From SCRT01 sp036379455 (GTDB taxonomy: Bacteria > Pseudomonadota > Gammaproteobacteria > Nevskiales > Nevskiaceae), in assembly GCA_036379455.1 (NCBI GenBank), contig DASVGQ010000077.1, positions 1 through 58,743 of the forward strand: a DNA stretch of 58,743 bases, in the 5' to 3' direction. The position numbers and the translations under genes were made by a program. Of the stretch, positions 47,601 through 56,400 are shown piece by piece. Each line of letters starts with the position of its first letter. The first letter of the stretch is position 1. Under the pieces are notes generated by a model. It was not told the DNA's origin, did no database searches, and was given only the letters and a program-made list of their open reading frames with translations.

Positions 47601-48675
47601 GACCGGCAGCAGCTACATCGGCCAGAACATCAGCACGCCGGTGATCGCCCAGACGGCCGATGGGTGGCAGGTATTCATGGGCAACGGCTACAACTCCGCG
47701 AGCGGCAAGTCGGCGTTGCTGCAGTACAGCCTCGCAAGCGGCGATCTGACCGTGTACCCGACGGACGACGAGATCGACAACGGCATGGCGCCGCCGTCCA
47801 TCTGGATCGGCAGCTTGGCGGACGGTTACGGCACCTTCGCCTACGCCGGCGACCTCCTCGGGCGCGTCTGGCAATTCAACCTGGGAGACGCCGGCAGCGC
47901 CGGCACCCAGCTGTTCCAGGCGACCGACGACCACGACAATCCCCAACCCATCACCGGCGGGATGCTCGCCGGCAAGGACCCCACGACGCAGGCACGATGG
48001 GTGTTCTTCGGTACCGGCAAGTACCTCACGCACGATGACCTCGTGGTCACTGCAGATACGCCGATACAGACGTGGTACGGACTCATCGTCGACCCGGGCT
48101 CGGGGACAAACGCCGCCGTTGGCCAGACCAGCAACCGCGGCAGCCTCGTCGAGCGCTTCATCAACTCCGTGGCCGGCAATCCGGCGGCCACGCCGCCGCG
48201 CCCCGCCACGCGTGTCATCACCGGCGCGGCGCTCGGACCCGACAAGGCGGGATGGTTCATCGACTTGCAGCCGACCGGCGACAGCGTGCCGCACGGCGAG
48301 CGCATCGTCGTCGCCAACCAGTTCCAGAGCGGCTGGCTGCTCGCCACCACGAACGTGCCTGGCTCCTCCAACCTGTGCAACCCCACCGGCACCGGATGGG
48401 TCATGGCGCTGAGCCCCTTTACCGGGACGAATCCTGGTTCGATCTTCTTCGACCTCAACGGCGACGACGTCTTCACCGACGCGGACAAGGTGACGCTCGG
48501 GCAGACGCAGTACGCTGCTGCCGGCATACAGTTCCAGGCCGTGCCGAACGCGCCGGTGTTCGTCGGCAGCCGCATGCTCAACACGCTGGACAACGCCACG
48601 CGCAGCAATATCAATACGGCCGGACCGACGACCGTCGGCCAGGTCTCGTGGCGCGAGGTGGTCACGCACCACTGA
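44680..48675 (+). CDS. pilY1: PilY1-type pilus tip adhesin, copy 1
   Basis: PilY1 proteins sit at the type IV pilus tip and act in adhesion, surface sensing and control of retraction. This 1331-aa copy has a Sec signal with cleavage near AHA/AMPD. A von Willebrand A domain follows with MIDAS Asp63-x-Ser65-x-Ser67, interrupted by a Cys-rich variable insert (about residues 110-355, with modules such as TCPAGYSGLYTYQGQGNMC). It resumes at GQNVANWFSYYRTRMLTAK (357). The C-terminal half is the beta-propeller PilY1 domain (GDIVNSSPVYVGAPDA, VWVAANDGMLHEFDA) ending with an EF-hand-like calcium loop DLNGDDVFTDAD at Asp1258. The start after AGGGGG is clear. Confidence 0.93.
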   Translation: MTARHRSGAVAGIHFLGRALACSALSALVLSTAHAAMPDQISIDQTPLTAAHSVAPNILLMMDDSGSMAWDYMPDWGYLADTTTPSKATSSIYGAQPAPGPRDSAVNGVYYNPNTLYTPPPKVDGTSYPNSQGLTKAYTNPFTSQNTADVTRYYGGGNGITLYYYSNFNTQLQTYDPPTTRQACDNNYYNLNGDGTQCVLKGPIPTVTQYTCPAGYSGLYTYQGQGNMCRRGTWSEGTLVYDYQPATNVQPGCPWPTQLGTDGMCHYQGSQEVAPYTQTYCPNGGNLSNNNTQCTAWQAQQYFTYATGQPGGPYSERYVGADGTCAQIYDSQARSQCVDESTPGDGSNGAPAGVTVGQNVANWFSYYRTRMLTAKTGLMKALAGMQPDTRFGFGSINGSGVANLPSPTYDYKSAQTGQTNSIAEVKAFGTGGNGTQRASFWNWLAKLAASGQTPLREALNQAGKYYQTDQPWQSDDGVGNTTQELACRQSYTILTTDGFWNGPDQSGTVGGNVDGSKGPTVKRPDNTNYVTYTPALPFSDTYSGTLADVAQYYWENDLQPDMPNEVPPGLEDPAFWQHMGLFTLGMGFQPSGLSGTVNGHAVTVPDIFNWSRNGSPVDGFQWPQPSSNSLNNIADLVHAAVNGHGGYYSALDPVSFTAGIQSALQRIQQRAGTGASFGANGPSLQANSVSYQTLYSTGKWNGDLQAFSISSTTGATAKTPNWAAAGNMPDWKARRVWTYNPDAGNGNQFFQITASSASELATTLGKLSYNEKKALASRLAGQSPSAAMQATEQGNMLQYLLGDHTLETTNAGGVYRTRDGSLGDIVNSSPVYVGAPDANAHPQIQTYLDFVSEYKGRSPVVWVAANDGMLHEFDATTGKELFAYLPGAVITENLADAAWQGIANYADPNYGGSNPHEYFNDGQLTVADANLNGQWKTVLVGTTGRGAARAIYAVDITDPANPKPMWEHSADDGKTGSSYIGQNISTPVIAQTADGWQVFMGNGYNSASGKSALLQYSLASGDLTVYPTDDEIDNGMAPPSIWIGSLADGYGTFAYAGDLLGRVWQFNLGDAGSAGTQLFQATDDHDNPQPITGGMLAGKDPTTQARWVFFGTGKYLTHDDLVVTADTPIQTWYGLIVDPGSGTNAAVGQTSNRGSLVERFINSVAGNPAATPPRPATRVITGAALGPDKAGWFIDLQPTGDSVPHGERIVVANQFQSGWLLATTNVPGSSNLCNPTGTGWVMALSPFTGTNPGSIFFDLNGDDVFTDADKVTLGQTQYAAAGIQFQAVPNAPVFVGSRMLNTLDNATRSNINTAGPTTVGQVSWREVVTHH

Positions 48676-49074
48676 CGGCAGCGCGGCAGGCACCGCGCGC
48701 TCGGTGCCTGCTTGCCATGCCAGTCTTGGGGGCACACCCGCGTCGACCGCAACTGCACGGCCTCCATGGCTTGCCGTGGCGCGCGGCCGGTCGGGCGTGG
48801 CGACGGCGCACCAATGCGGAGAGCGCATGCAAGGCAGCGCGCGCCGCCAGCGTGCGCAAAGAGCCCTGAGTCCGCGTAGCGCGTTGGACTACCTCTCATC
48901 GTCGAGTTCAAGGATCCCGCGCCACGGCCGATAAACCGGATGGCGGCAAGTGGACCAGGACCTCGGGCAGACGTGGACGATCGCGGAGCGTGCGAGCGCA
49001 ATGTCTGCCAACCCCTATGGCCCGCAACTTGCAGCCTCTGGCTCATACCAGGCACGCAGGCAGGGGCTTCGGCG
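48676..49074 (+). other. Spacer between pilY1 copies 1 and 2
   Basis: This 399-base gap has no convincing gene. It begins with a strong hairpin (listed separately). A 17-base element ATGGCCCGCAACTTGCA (49017-49033) has a near match, 14 of 17 bases, at the same distance from the start of copy 3. An in-frame extension of copy 2 into the gap to 48940 lacks similarity to the other copies. Confidence 0.45.
48686..48711 (+). terminator. Hairpin after pilY1 copy 1
   Basis: A 10-bp perfect stem GCAGGCACCG / CGGTGCCTGC with a 6-base loop begins ten bases after the stop of copy 1. There is no T-tract, only TT. It could attenuate transcription into copy 2 or stabilise the 3' end. Confidence 0.35.
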
Positions 49075-52000
49075 ATGCACAAGATCTGGGACGTGACATC
49101 CAACGCGGGCCCGCGCCGATTGATCTCCGGATTCATCGGGCTGGCGTGCGCGGCCCTGGTGCTGGGCGCCGCGCACGCCGCGATGCCGATGGACACGACC
49201 ATCGACCAGGTCCCCCTGACGGCCAGCCGCAGCGTCGCGCCGAACATCCTGCTGATGATGGACGATTCGGGCTCGATGGCATGGGACTACATGCCGGACT
49301 ACAGCAACGTCACAAGCCACGGCGGAGGCCTGTACGACGCGCGCTACAACGGCGTGTACTACAACCCGAACGAGGCCTATACGCCTCCGCCGACCGTCAA
49401 CGGCGGTACCTATCCGAATTCTCCTGGCCTGACACAGGCCTACTGGGACGGCTTCCGCGACCAGTCGCTCCAGAACGTCATCCGTGAAGGCAACCAGGTG
49501 GGCCAGTGGTTCTGGTATGGGACGTGGCTGAAGATCGCTGATCGTCCTTCGCAGCCCGTCAACTGGTCGTGCCGCGCCGGGTATCAGCAGGTTCCCGGCG
49601 ATCCGACCAAGTGCGTGCCGGTTGCGTCACCGCAGACGCAGATCCCGTGGATATGGGTGTGCCCGGGCGGTTGGAGCGGGCCGGACAGTACCTCGCCCAC
49701 ACCGCAGTGCAGGTACACCGACTCGAGCTCCGGCGAGAAGCCGGTCAGCTATGTGCAGAACGCCACTCACGGCTGCACCAGCAACTACAGCTACGACGCG
49801 ACCAACGATGTCTGCAACGCCCAGCTGCAGGTCGGTGCGAACGCATCGTGCCCTAAGGGGGGATCTGCATCTTCGACGGCGGGCACGCCCGAGACCATCT
49901 GGTACAACCGGCAGAACGGCTGGAACGGCGTCGACACCTGCTGGTACGGCGACTACGTCGCGGTATTCCAGTACTACGGTCCATCCGGCTGGCGGTTCGT
50001 CGCCAAGAAGGGCGAGTGCGCGAACGTCATGGATTCCGGGCAGAAGGCCGCATGCAGGGACGAGTCGACGGTCGGAGACGGCACGAACGGTGCGCCGCAG
50101 GGCGTCAACCTCGGACAAAACGTCGCCAACTGGTTCTCCTATTACCGCACCCGCATGCTCACGGCCAAGACCGGCCTGATGAAGGCGCTGGCCGGGATGC
50201 AGCCCGATACGCGCTTCGGCTTCGGCTCCATCAACGGTCGCGGCGCGGGGAACATCCCTTCACCCGTCTACACTTACGACGATACGGCGATCGCGCAACC
50301 GGGCAACAAGATCGCGGCCGTCCAAACCTTCGGGGATGGTACCAGCGGCACGCAGCGCGCGAATTTCTGGAAATGGCTCACGAACCTCACGCCGGGCGGT
50401 GAAACGCCGCTGCGCGAAGCGCTCAATCAGGCCGGCAAGTACTACCAGACCGCGCAGCCGTGGCAAAGCAATGACGGCACCTCCAACTCCACGGACGAGC
50501 TGGCCTGCCGGCAGTCCTACACGATCCTCACGACGGACGGCTTCTGGAACGGTCCTGACCAGAGCGGAGACGTCGGAGGCAACGTCGACAACACCAAGGG
50601 TCCGACCATCAAGGGGCCGAACCAGCCGGACTACACCTACAACCCGGCCCCGCCCTTCAGCGACGGCTACGCCGGCACGCTGGCCGATGTCGCCCAGTAC
50701 TACTGGGAGAACGATCTGCAGCCGAGCCTGCCGAACGAAGTCCCGCCGGGTCTCGAGGACCCGGCATTCTGGCAGCACATGGGCCTGTTCACGCTGGGCA
50801 TGGGCTTCCAGCCTTCGGGCCTGCAGGGGACGGTCACCGACGCTTCGGGGAACACGCGGGCCGTGACCGTGCCGGATATCTTCAAGTGGGTCTCCGACGG
50901 AAGCCCGGTCACCGGTTTCCAGTGGCCGCAGCCGAGCACGGATCCCAACGGTCAGGGAAACATCAACAACATCGCGGATCTGGTGCACGCGGCCGTCAAC
51001 GGCCACGGCGGCTACTACTCGGCCCTTGATCCGAACGGCTTCACGGCGGGCATCCTGGGCGCGCTGCAGCGCATCCAGCAGCGCGCCGGCACCGGCGCAA
51101 GCTTCGCGTCGAACGGCGCCGTGTTGCAGCTCGGGTCCACCACCTACCAGACGATGTACTCGACCGGCAAATGGAACGGCGATCTGCGCGCGTACCCGGT
51201 CAATCCCACGACAGGCCAGATGCCCAACGCGCCCTCGGTACAGCCCACGACGCCGTGGTCCGCGGCGGCGCAGATGCCCGACTGGGATTCGAGCCAACGC
51301 AAGGTGTTCACCTACAACCCGAGCGCGGATTCCGACAGCCAGTTCTTCCAGATCGCGGCGTCAAACGCGAGCGACCTGACGACGACGCTCGGCAAGCTGT
51401 CCGCCGACGAGAAGGCGGCGCTGGCCAGCCGGATCACGGCTCCGTCGGCGACTCCAGATCAGACGGCCATCGATAGCGAAGCGGGAAACATGCTCCAGTA
51501 CCTGCTCGGCGATCACGCGCTGGAGACAGCCAATACCGGCGGCGTCTACCGCACGCGCGAAGGTGTCCTCGGCGACATCGTCAATTCCACGCCGGTGTAC
51601 GTGGGCGCGCCCGACGCCGGCGCCCACCCGAACGACACGGACTACATGGCCTTCGTCAATGCGACGAAGGGCCGCACGGCCGTGGTGTGGGTAGCGGCGA
51701 ACGACGGCATGCTGCATGCGTTCGACGCGAGCAGCGGCGTAGAAAAGTTCGCCTACCTGCCGGGCTCAGTCATCACCGCCAACGTCGAGGGCGCGGCGTG
51801 GCGGGGTCTCGCGAACTACGCCGATCCAAACTACGGTGGCTCCAATCCGCACGAGTATTTCAACGACGGGCGCATCACGGTGGCCGACGCCGAGGTGGCC
51901 GCACCGAACGAGACGACCGGACAGGATCCGGCGTGGCGCACGGTGCTGGTGGCCACCACCGGCCGCGGCCCGGCGCGCGCCGTCTACGCGCTCGACATCA

Positions 52001-53139
52001 CCGACCCGGGCAACGCCAAGCTGATGTGGGAACGCTCCGCGGGCGACAGCAAGCCCGGCAGCGACTACATAGGCCAGAACATCAGCACACCGGTGATCGC
52101 CCACACGGCAAGCGGTTGGCAGGTGTTCATGGGCAACGGCTACAACTCGGACACGGATCAGGGGGCCCTGCTGCAGTTCAGCCTGGCCGACGGCGATCTC
52201 TCGGTCTACACGACGGACAGCGAGACCGGCAACGGCATGGCGCCACCCGTCATCTGGATCGGCGATGCCTCGGGCGGAGACGGCTCGACGGCCTACGCGG
52301 GCGACCTGCTGGGGCGCGTCTGGAGCTTCGACCTGACGAAACCTGGAACCGCTGGCACCAAGCTGTTCACCGCTACCGACGATGGCGGCAAGGCGCAGCC
52401 CATCACGGCCGGCATGCTGGCAGGGCGCGGGCCGGGCTCGACCGCATTCAACGGCGCCGTGTGGGTGTTCTTCGGGACCGGCAAATACCTCACCCGCTCC
52501 GATCTCAGCAACGTCGACACGCAGACGTGGTACGGGCTCATCGTGCAGCCTGCCCAAGGACAGACCGCGGCGGTCGTCAACAATCTGTCGAGCGGCCGGA
52601 ACGCGTTGGTACAGCGCTTCATCAACCCGATCGCCGGCGACGCGGCCGCCCAGCCGCCGCGCCCGCAGACGCGGGTGATCACCGACGGCGGCAACTTGCT
52701 GGCCGACAAATCGGGCTGGTACATCGACCTGCAGCCCAACGGCGACAGCGTGCCGCACGGTGAGCGCATCGTCGTCGCGAACCAATTCCAGAGCGGCTGG
52801 TTGTTGGCGACGACCCAGCTTCCCGAATACACGAACCTGTGCAACCCGTCGGGCACCGGGTGGGTGATGGCCATCAACCCGTTCACCGGCGCCAACCCGG
52901 GTTCGATCTTCTTTGATCTGGACGGCGACGACCGCTTCACCTCCAACGACAAGGTCACCCTCAACGGCAAGTCCTACGCCGCGGCCGGGGTCCACTTCGA
53001 CGCGATTCCGAACGCTCCGGTGTTCGTCGGCAGCCGCATGCTGAACACGCTCGACAACGCCGCGCGCAGCAACATCAACACGGCGGGTCCGACAACCTTC
53101 GGCATGGTGTCCTGGCGTGAGCTCGTGACGAACAACTGA
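49075..53139 (+). CDS. pilY1: PilY1-type pilus tip adhesin, copy 2
   Basis: Same architecture as copy 1. The ATG at 49075 gives a 1354-aa protein with a standard signal (IGLACAALVLGAAHA/AMPM); a longer frame to 48940 would place about 45 unrelated residues before it. MIDAS Asp63-x-Ser65-x-Ser67 is at the same position as in copy 1. The variable Cys-rich insert (about residues 125-345) differs completely from copy 1 (SCRAGYQQVPGDPTKC, WVCPGGWSGPDSTSPTPQC). From GQNVANWFSYYRTRM (347) onward the protein again matches copy 1 closely, with long exact nucleotide runs. The C-terminal calcium-type loop DLDGDDRFTSND begins at Asp1281. A run of six G lies inside the variable insert (49857-49862). Confidence 0.93.
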   Translation: MHKIWDVTSNAGPRRLISGFIGLACAALVLGAAHAAMPMDTTIDQVPLTASRSVAPNILLMMDDSGSMAWDYMPDYSNVTSHGGGLYDARYNGVYYNPNEAYTPPPTVNGGTYPNSPGLTQAYWDGFRDQSLQNVIREGNQVGQWFWYGTWLKIADRPSQPVNWSCRAGYQQVPGDPTKCVPVASPQTQIPWIWVCPGGWSGPDSTSPTPQCRYTDSSSGEKPVSYVQNATHGCTSNYSYDATNDVCNAQLQVGANASCPKGGSASSTAGTPETIWYNRQNGWNGVDTCWYGDYVAVFQYYGPSGWRFVAKKGECANVMDSGQKAACRDESTVGDGTNGAPQGVNLGQNVANWFSYYRTRMLTAKTGLMKALAGMQPDTRFGFGSINGRGAGNIPSPVYTYDDTAIAQPGNKIAAVQTFGDGTSGTQRANFWKWLTNLTPGGETPLREALNQAGKYYQTAQPWQSNDGTSNSTDELACRQSYTILTTDGFWNGPDQSGDVGGNVDNTKGPTIKGPNQPDYTYNPAPPFSDGYAGTLADVAQYYWENDLQPSLPNEVPPGLEDPAFWQHMGLFTLGMGFQPSGLQGTVTDASGNTRAVTVPDIFKWVSDGSPVTGFQWPQPSTDPNGQGNINNIADLVHAAVNGHGGYYSALDPNGFTAGILGALQRIQQRAGTGASFASNGAVLQLGSTTYQTMYSTGKWNGDLRAYPVNPTTGQMPNAPSVQPTTPWSAAAQMPDWDSSQRKVFTYNPSADSDSQFFQIAASNASDLTTTLGKLSADEKAALASRITAPSATPDQTAIDSEAGNMLQYLLGDHALETANTGGVYRTREGVLGDIVNSTPVYVGAPDAGAHPNDTDYMAFVNATKGRTAVVWVAANDGMLHAFDASSGVEKFAYLPGSVITANVEGAAWRGLANYADPNYGGSNPHEYFNDGRITVADAEVAAPNETTGQDPAWRTVLVATTGRGPARAVYALDITDPGNAKLMWERSAGDSKPGSDYIGQNISTPVIAHTASGWQVFMGNGYNSDTDQGALLQFSLADGDLSVYTTDSETGNGMAPPVIWIGDASGGDGSTAYAGDLLGRVWSFDLTKPGTAGTKLFTATDDGGKAQPITAGMLAGRGPGSTAFNGAVWVFFGTGKYLTRSDLSNVDTQTWYGLIVQPAQGQTAAVVNNLSSGRNALVQRFINPIAGDAAAQPPRPQTRVITDGGNLLADKSGWYIDLQPNGDSVPHGERIVVANQFQSGWLLATTQLPEYTNLCNPSGTGWVMAINPFTGANPGSIFFDLDGDDRFTSNDKVTLNGKSYAAAGVHFDAIPNAPVFVGSRMLNTLDNAARSNINTAGPTTFGMVSWRELVTNN

Positions 53140-53435
53140 CCCTGGGCCGCGAGGCTCGACTCACGGAGTGGATGGCTCGCCACCGGAGGACCCGCTCTGC
53201 GCTGCACAGCCTCCGCGCAAGCGTAATGCCGCCGTGTTGTGGATCTTGCTGGAACGGCCGCGGTCCCTTGAGAACGACTCTGTTCGGACGATCCTGCGCA
53301 GCGATCGGGCGTGGCTTCGGCTTCCGGCAAGGAACGACCGGCGGGCACCGCCACGAGCCCGGCCGCTGCGCGGCACATGGTCCGCGGCTTGCATGGGTTG
53401 CCGGTATCCAGACCTTGTACGCAGAGGAGCCGTTT
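53140..53435 (+). other. Spacer between pilY1 copies 2 and 3
   Basis: This gap of 296 bases holds no convincing gene. The last ~60 bases carry ATGGTCCGCGGCTTGCA (53377-53393), 42 bases before the start of copy 3, matching 14 of 17 bases of an element 41 bases before copy 2. An AGAGGAG immediately precedes the GTG start of copy 3. Confidence 0.45.
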
Positions 53436-56400
53436 GTGCTCGCGACCCGCAGTGTGACACCCACCGCCCGCCCGCGACGTCTGTCCACCCGGCTTGCCGC
53501 CATCGCCGCGTGTGCGGTCATAGTATTCGGCGCTGCTCACGCCGCGGTACTGGACGAGAATCCCATCATCGATCAGACACCGCTGACGTCATCGAAATCG
53601 GTCCCGCCGAACATGGTGCTGATGCTCGACGACTCCGGCTCAATGGACTCGGATTACATGCCGGATGCTGCTTACCTGGCGCCGTATCGAAGCGGGATCC
53701 CGACGCTCGGAGCCGCGGCAAACGATACGGATCTCTCAAGCCCGGAGGTCAACGGGATTTTCTACAACCCCGATACCTCTTACATACCGCCACCGAAAGC
53801 AAACGGAGACCTGTACGAAAATGCTGGACCGGCAAGCAATCCGATGTCTTCTGTCCCGAATGATCCGTTCAATGCGAAGTCAGGAAAAGGCAAGTCAAAC
53901 GTCGCCAGCATCCGCGGATATTCGACGTTCGTCGTGGCTGAACACGACATCGGTCCCATGACATGGGGGTGCAGCAAGAACGGCAACGACAAGCCAGATC
54001 ACAAGCCGGTGGAATCCGATACCGACAGTGCGACCTGCACCGGTTCTCGAAACGGCAATTACACGCCGCGCATCGAAGCCACCGGGCCGGTCTGCGACCG
54101 ATCCGTATCCAATTATCCCGAAGCCAGCCCGACCTCCTCTTATGCGACCTCCTACGATCCTGCCCACGAGTGGTGCACGTATCGCTACGACATTGCACCT
54201 TACGCAGCGACCCCAAGCTGCGGCTATGCGGCGAGCTACGACCAGGACCGCGGACTGTGCGTGCGAGATGTGCAGATGCGCGTGTTCACGTATCGGACGC
54301 CCAACATCGCGCGCACGCGCAACGGTACGAACGACCGCAAAACGTTCGCAAGAGGCGATGGAAACATCCCGGACTACGTCAATCATTACGTAGGCAACGA
54401 TCGGACCGTCACCAGCGATGCGCTGCAGGCACCTATTCCCGATCCGATCACACTGACCGCCGCGCAAGTTTGTGACAAGGTCCTGCGCGAAGCGCCTGAT
54501 CGGGACACGAATCCAGACGCGACGTGTGTTTCTGACCTCTCCACCCAGCAGAACGTCGCGAACTGGTACTCCTACTACCACACGCGAATGCTGTTGGCGA
54601 AAAGCGGCGCGATGACGGCCTTGAGCCAAATGCCGGAGGAAATCCGCTTCGGCTTCGGGTCCATAAATGGCGGCGACACGAATGACATTCCCACGCCGCG
54701 TTTCGGTTACACGATGGGCAGCGACGGCGGCGAGAACTATGTCGCGAAGGTGCAACCGTTCGGCGACGGCAGCACGGGCACACAGAAGCAGCACTTCTGG
54801 ACATGGTTGGAACGTCTCAACGCAACCGGTCAAACGCCGCTGCGCGAGGCCCTCAACGAGGTCGGCAAGTACTACCGGGACGACGACCAGCCGTGGCAGA
54901 CCTCCGGCACGGACACGACGCAGTTCGCGTGCCGCCAGTCGTATGCGATCCTCACCACGGACGGGTTCTGGAACGGACCGGACCAGCAGGGCGTGGTTGC
55001 GGGCAACGTCGACGGCAGCGACGGCCAGACGCCCGATCCGATCAAGGGGACGAATGTCACTCCCTACTCCTATGTGGCCAAGCCGCCGTTCAGCGACGGC
55101 ACTCCGACCCGCGATGGAACCACGGGGAACCCGGCCAACTATTCCGGCACGCTGGCCGACGTCGCCATGCACTACTGGAAGAACGACCTGAGGCCGGATA
55201 TGCCCAACGAAGTGCCGGTCGGCATCGAGGACCCCGCGTTCTGGCAGCACATGTCCCTGTTCACGCTCGGCATGGGCTTCCAGCCGACCGGCATCGAGGG
55301 CACGGCCGATGACGGCACCTCGCCGCCCACCGTGCCGCAGATCTTCAACTGGGTGAACGGCGGCAAGCCGATCGACGAGTTCCGCTGGCCGCAGCCGAGC
55401 TCCAACAGCATCAACAACATCGCGGATCTCGTGCACGCCGCGGTGAACGGTCATGGAGGCTACTTCTCGGCCCAGGACCCGACAAGCTTCACCGCCGGCA
55501 TCAAGGGCGCGCTGGCGCGCATCGAACAGCGCGTCGGCACCGGCGCCAGCCTCGGCGCCAACAGCTACAGCCTGCACCGCGGATCGACGACCTATCAGGC
55601 GGTCTACTCCACCGGAAAATGGAAAGGCGACCTCACGGCCTATGCGGTGAATCCCGACAACGGACAGATCGAAGGCGCACCCGCCTGGGCGGCGGCGGCC
55701 TCGATGCCGGCGTGGAACAAGCGCACGGTGTGGACCTACAACCCCGAGCATTCGAGCGGCACCGGCTTCGTGCAGATCGATGCGTCCAATGACGACAAAC
55801 TGGCAGCCACGCTGGCCGCTCTCTCGGACGACCAGCGTGCGGCGCTTGCAAGCAGCAGCACGGCGGCCGATCCCGCTGCGCGCGCGACGGAGGCCAAGGA
55901 CATGGTTCGCTACCTGCTCGGCGATCATGGCCAGGAAACCAACGCGGGCTCGGCCGGCACCTACCGCTCACGAGACAACGCGCTGGGCGACATCGTCAAT
56001 TCCCAGCCGGTGTACGTCGGCGCGCCGAACGCCAGCCTCTTCGGCGGCTATGAGGGCGCGGAATACGGCGGCAGCGGCGAACCCTTGGAACAGCCCGTTG
56101 CACAGACCTACCGCGGCTTCGCAAGCGCCCAGAAGGCACGCTCACCCACGGTGTGGGTGACCGCCAACGACGGCATGCTGCACGGATTTGACGCGACCGA
56201 CGGAGAGGAGATCTTCGCCTACCTGCCCGGTGCGGTGATCACCGCCAACATCGACGGTGCCAAGCGCACCGGCATCGCCAACCTCGCGGACCCGAACTAC
56301 GGCGGCTACAACCCTCACGAGTACTTCAACGACGGGCAGATCACGGTGGCCGACGTCTACCTGCCCGACGACCATCCCGCAAGCCCGTGGCGCACCGTGC

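Noticed and set aside
48900..48930. tRNA-like GTTCAAGGATCC in the spacer after pilY1 copy 1
   Set aside because: Only the T-arm-like string is present; no acceptor or anticodon stem pairs with it.
53895..55928. Minus-strand open frame of nearly 680 codons opposite pilY1 copy 3
   Set aside because: It is antisense to the conserved vWA region and lacks motifs; similar shadows occur opposite copies 1 and 2.
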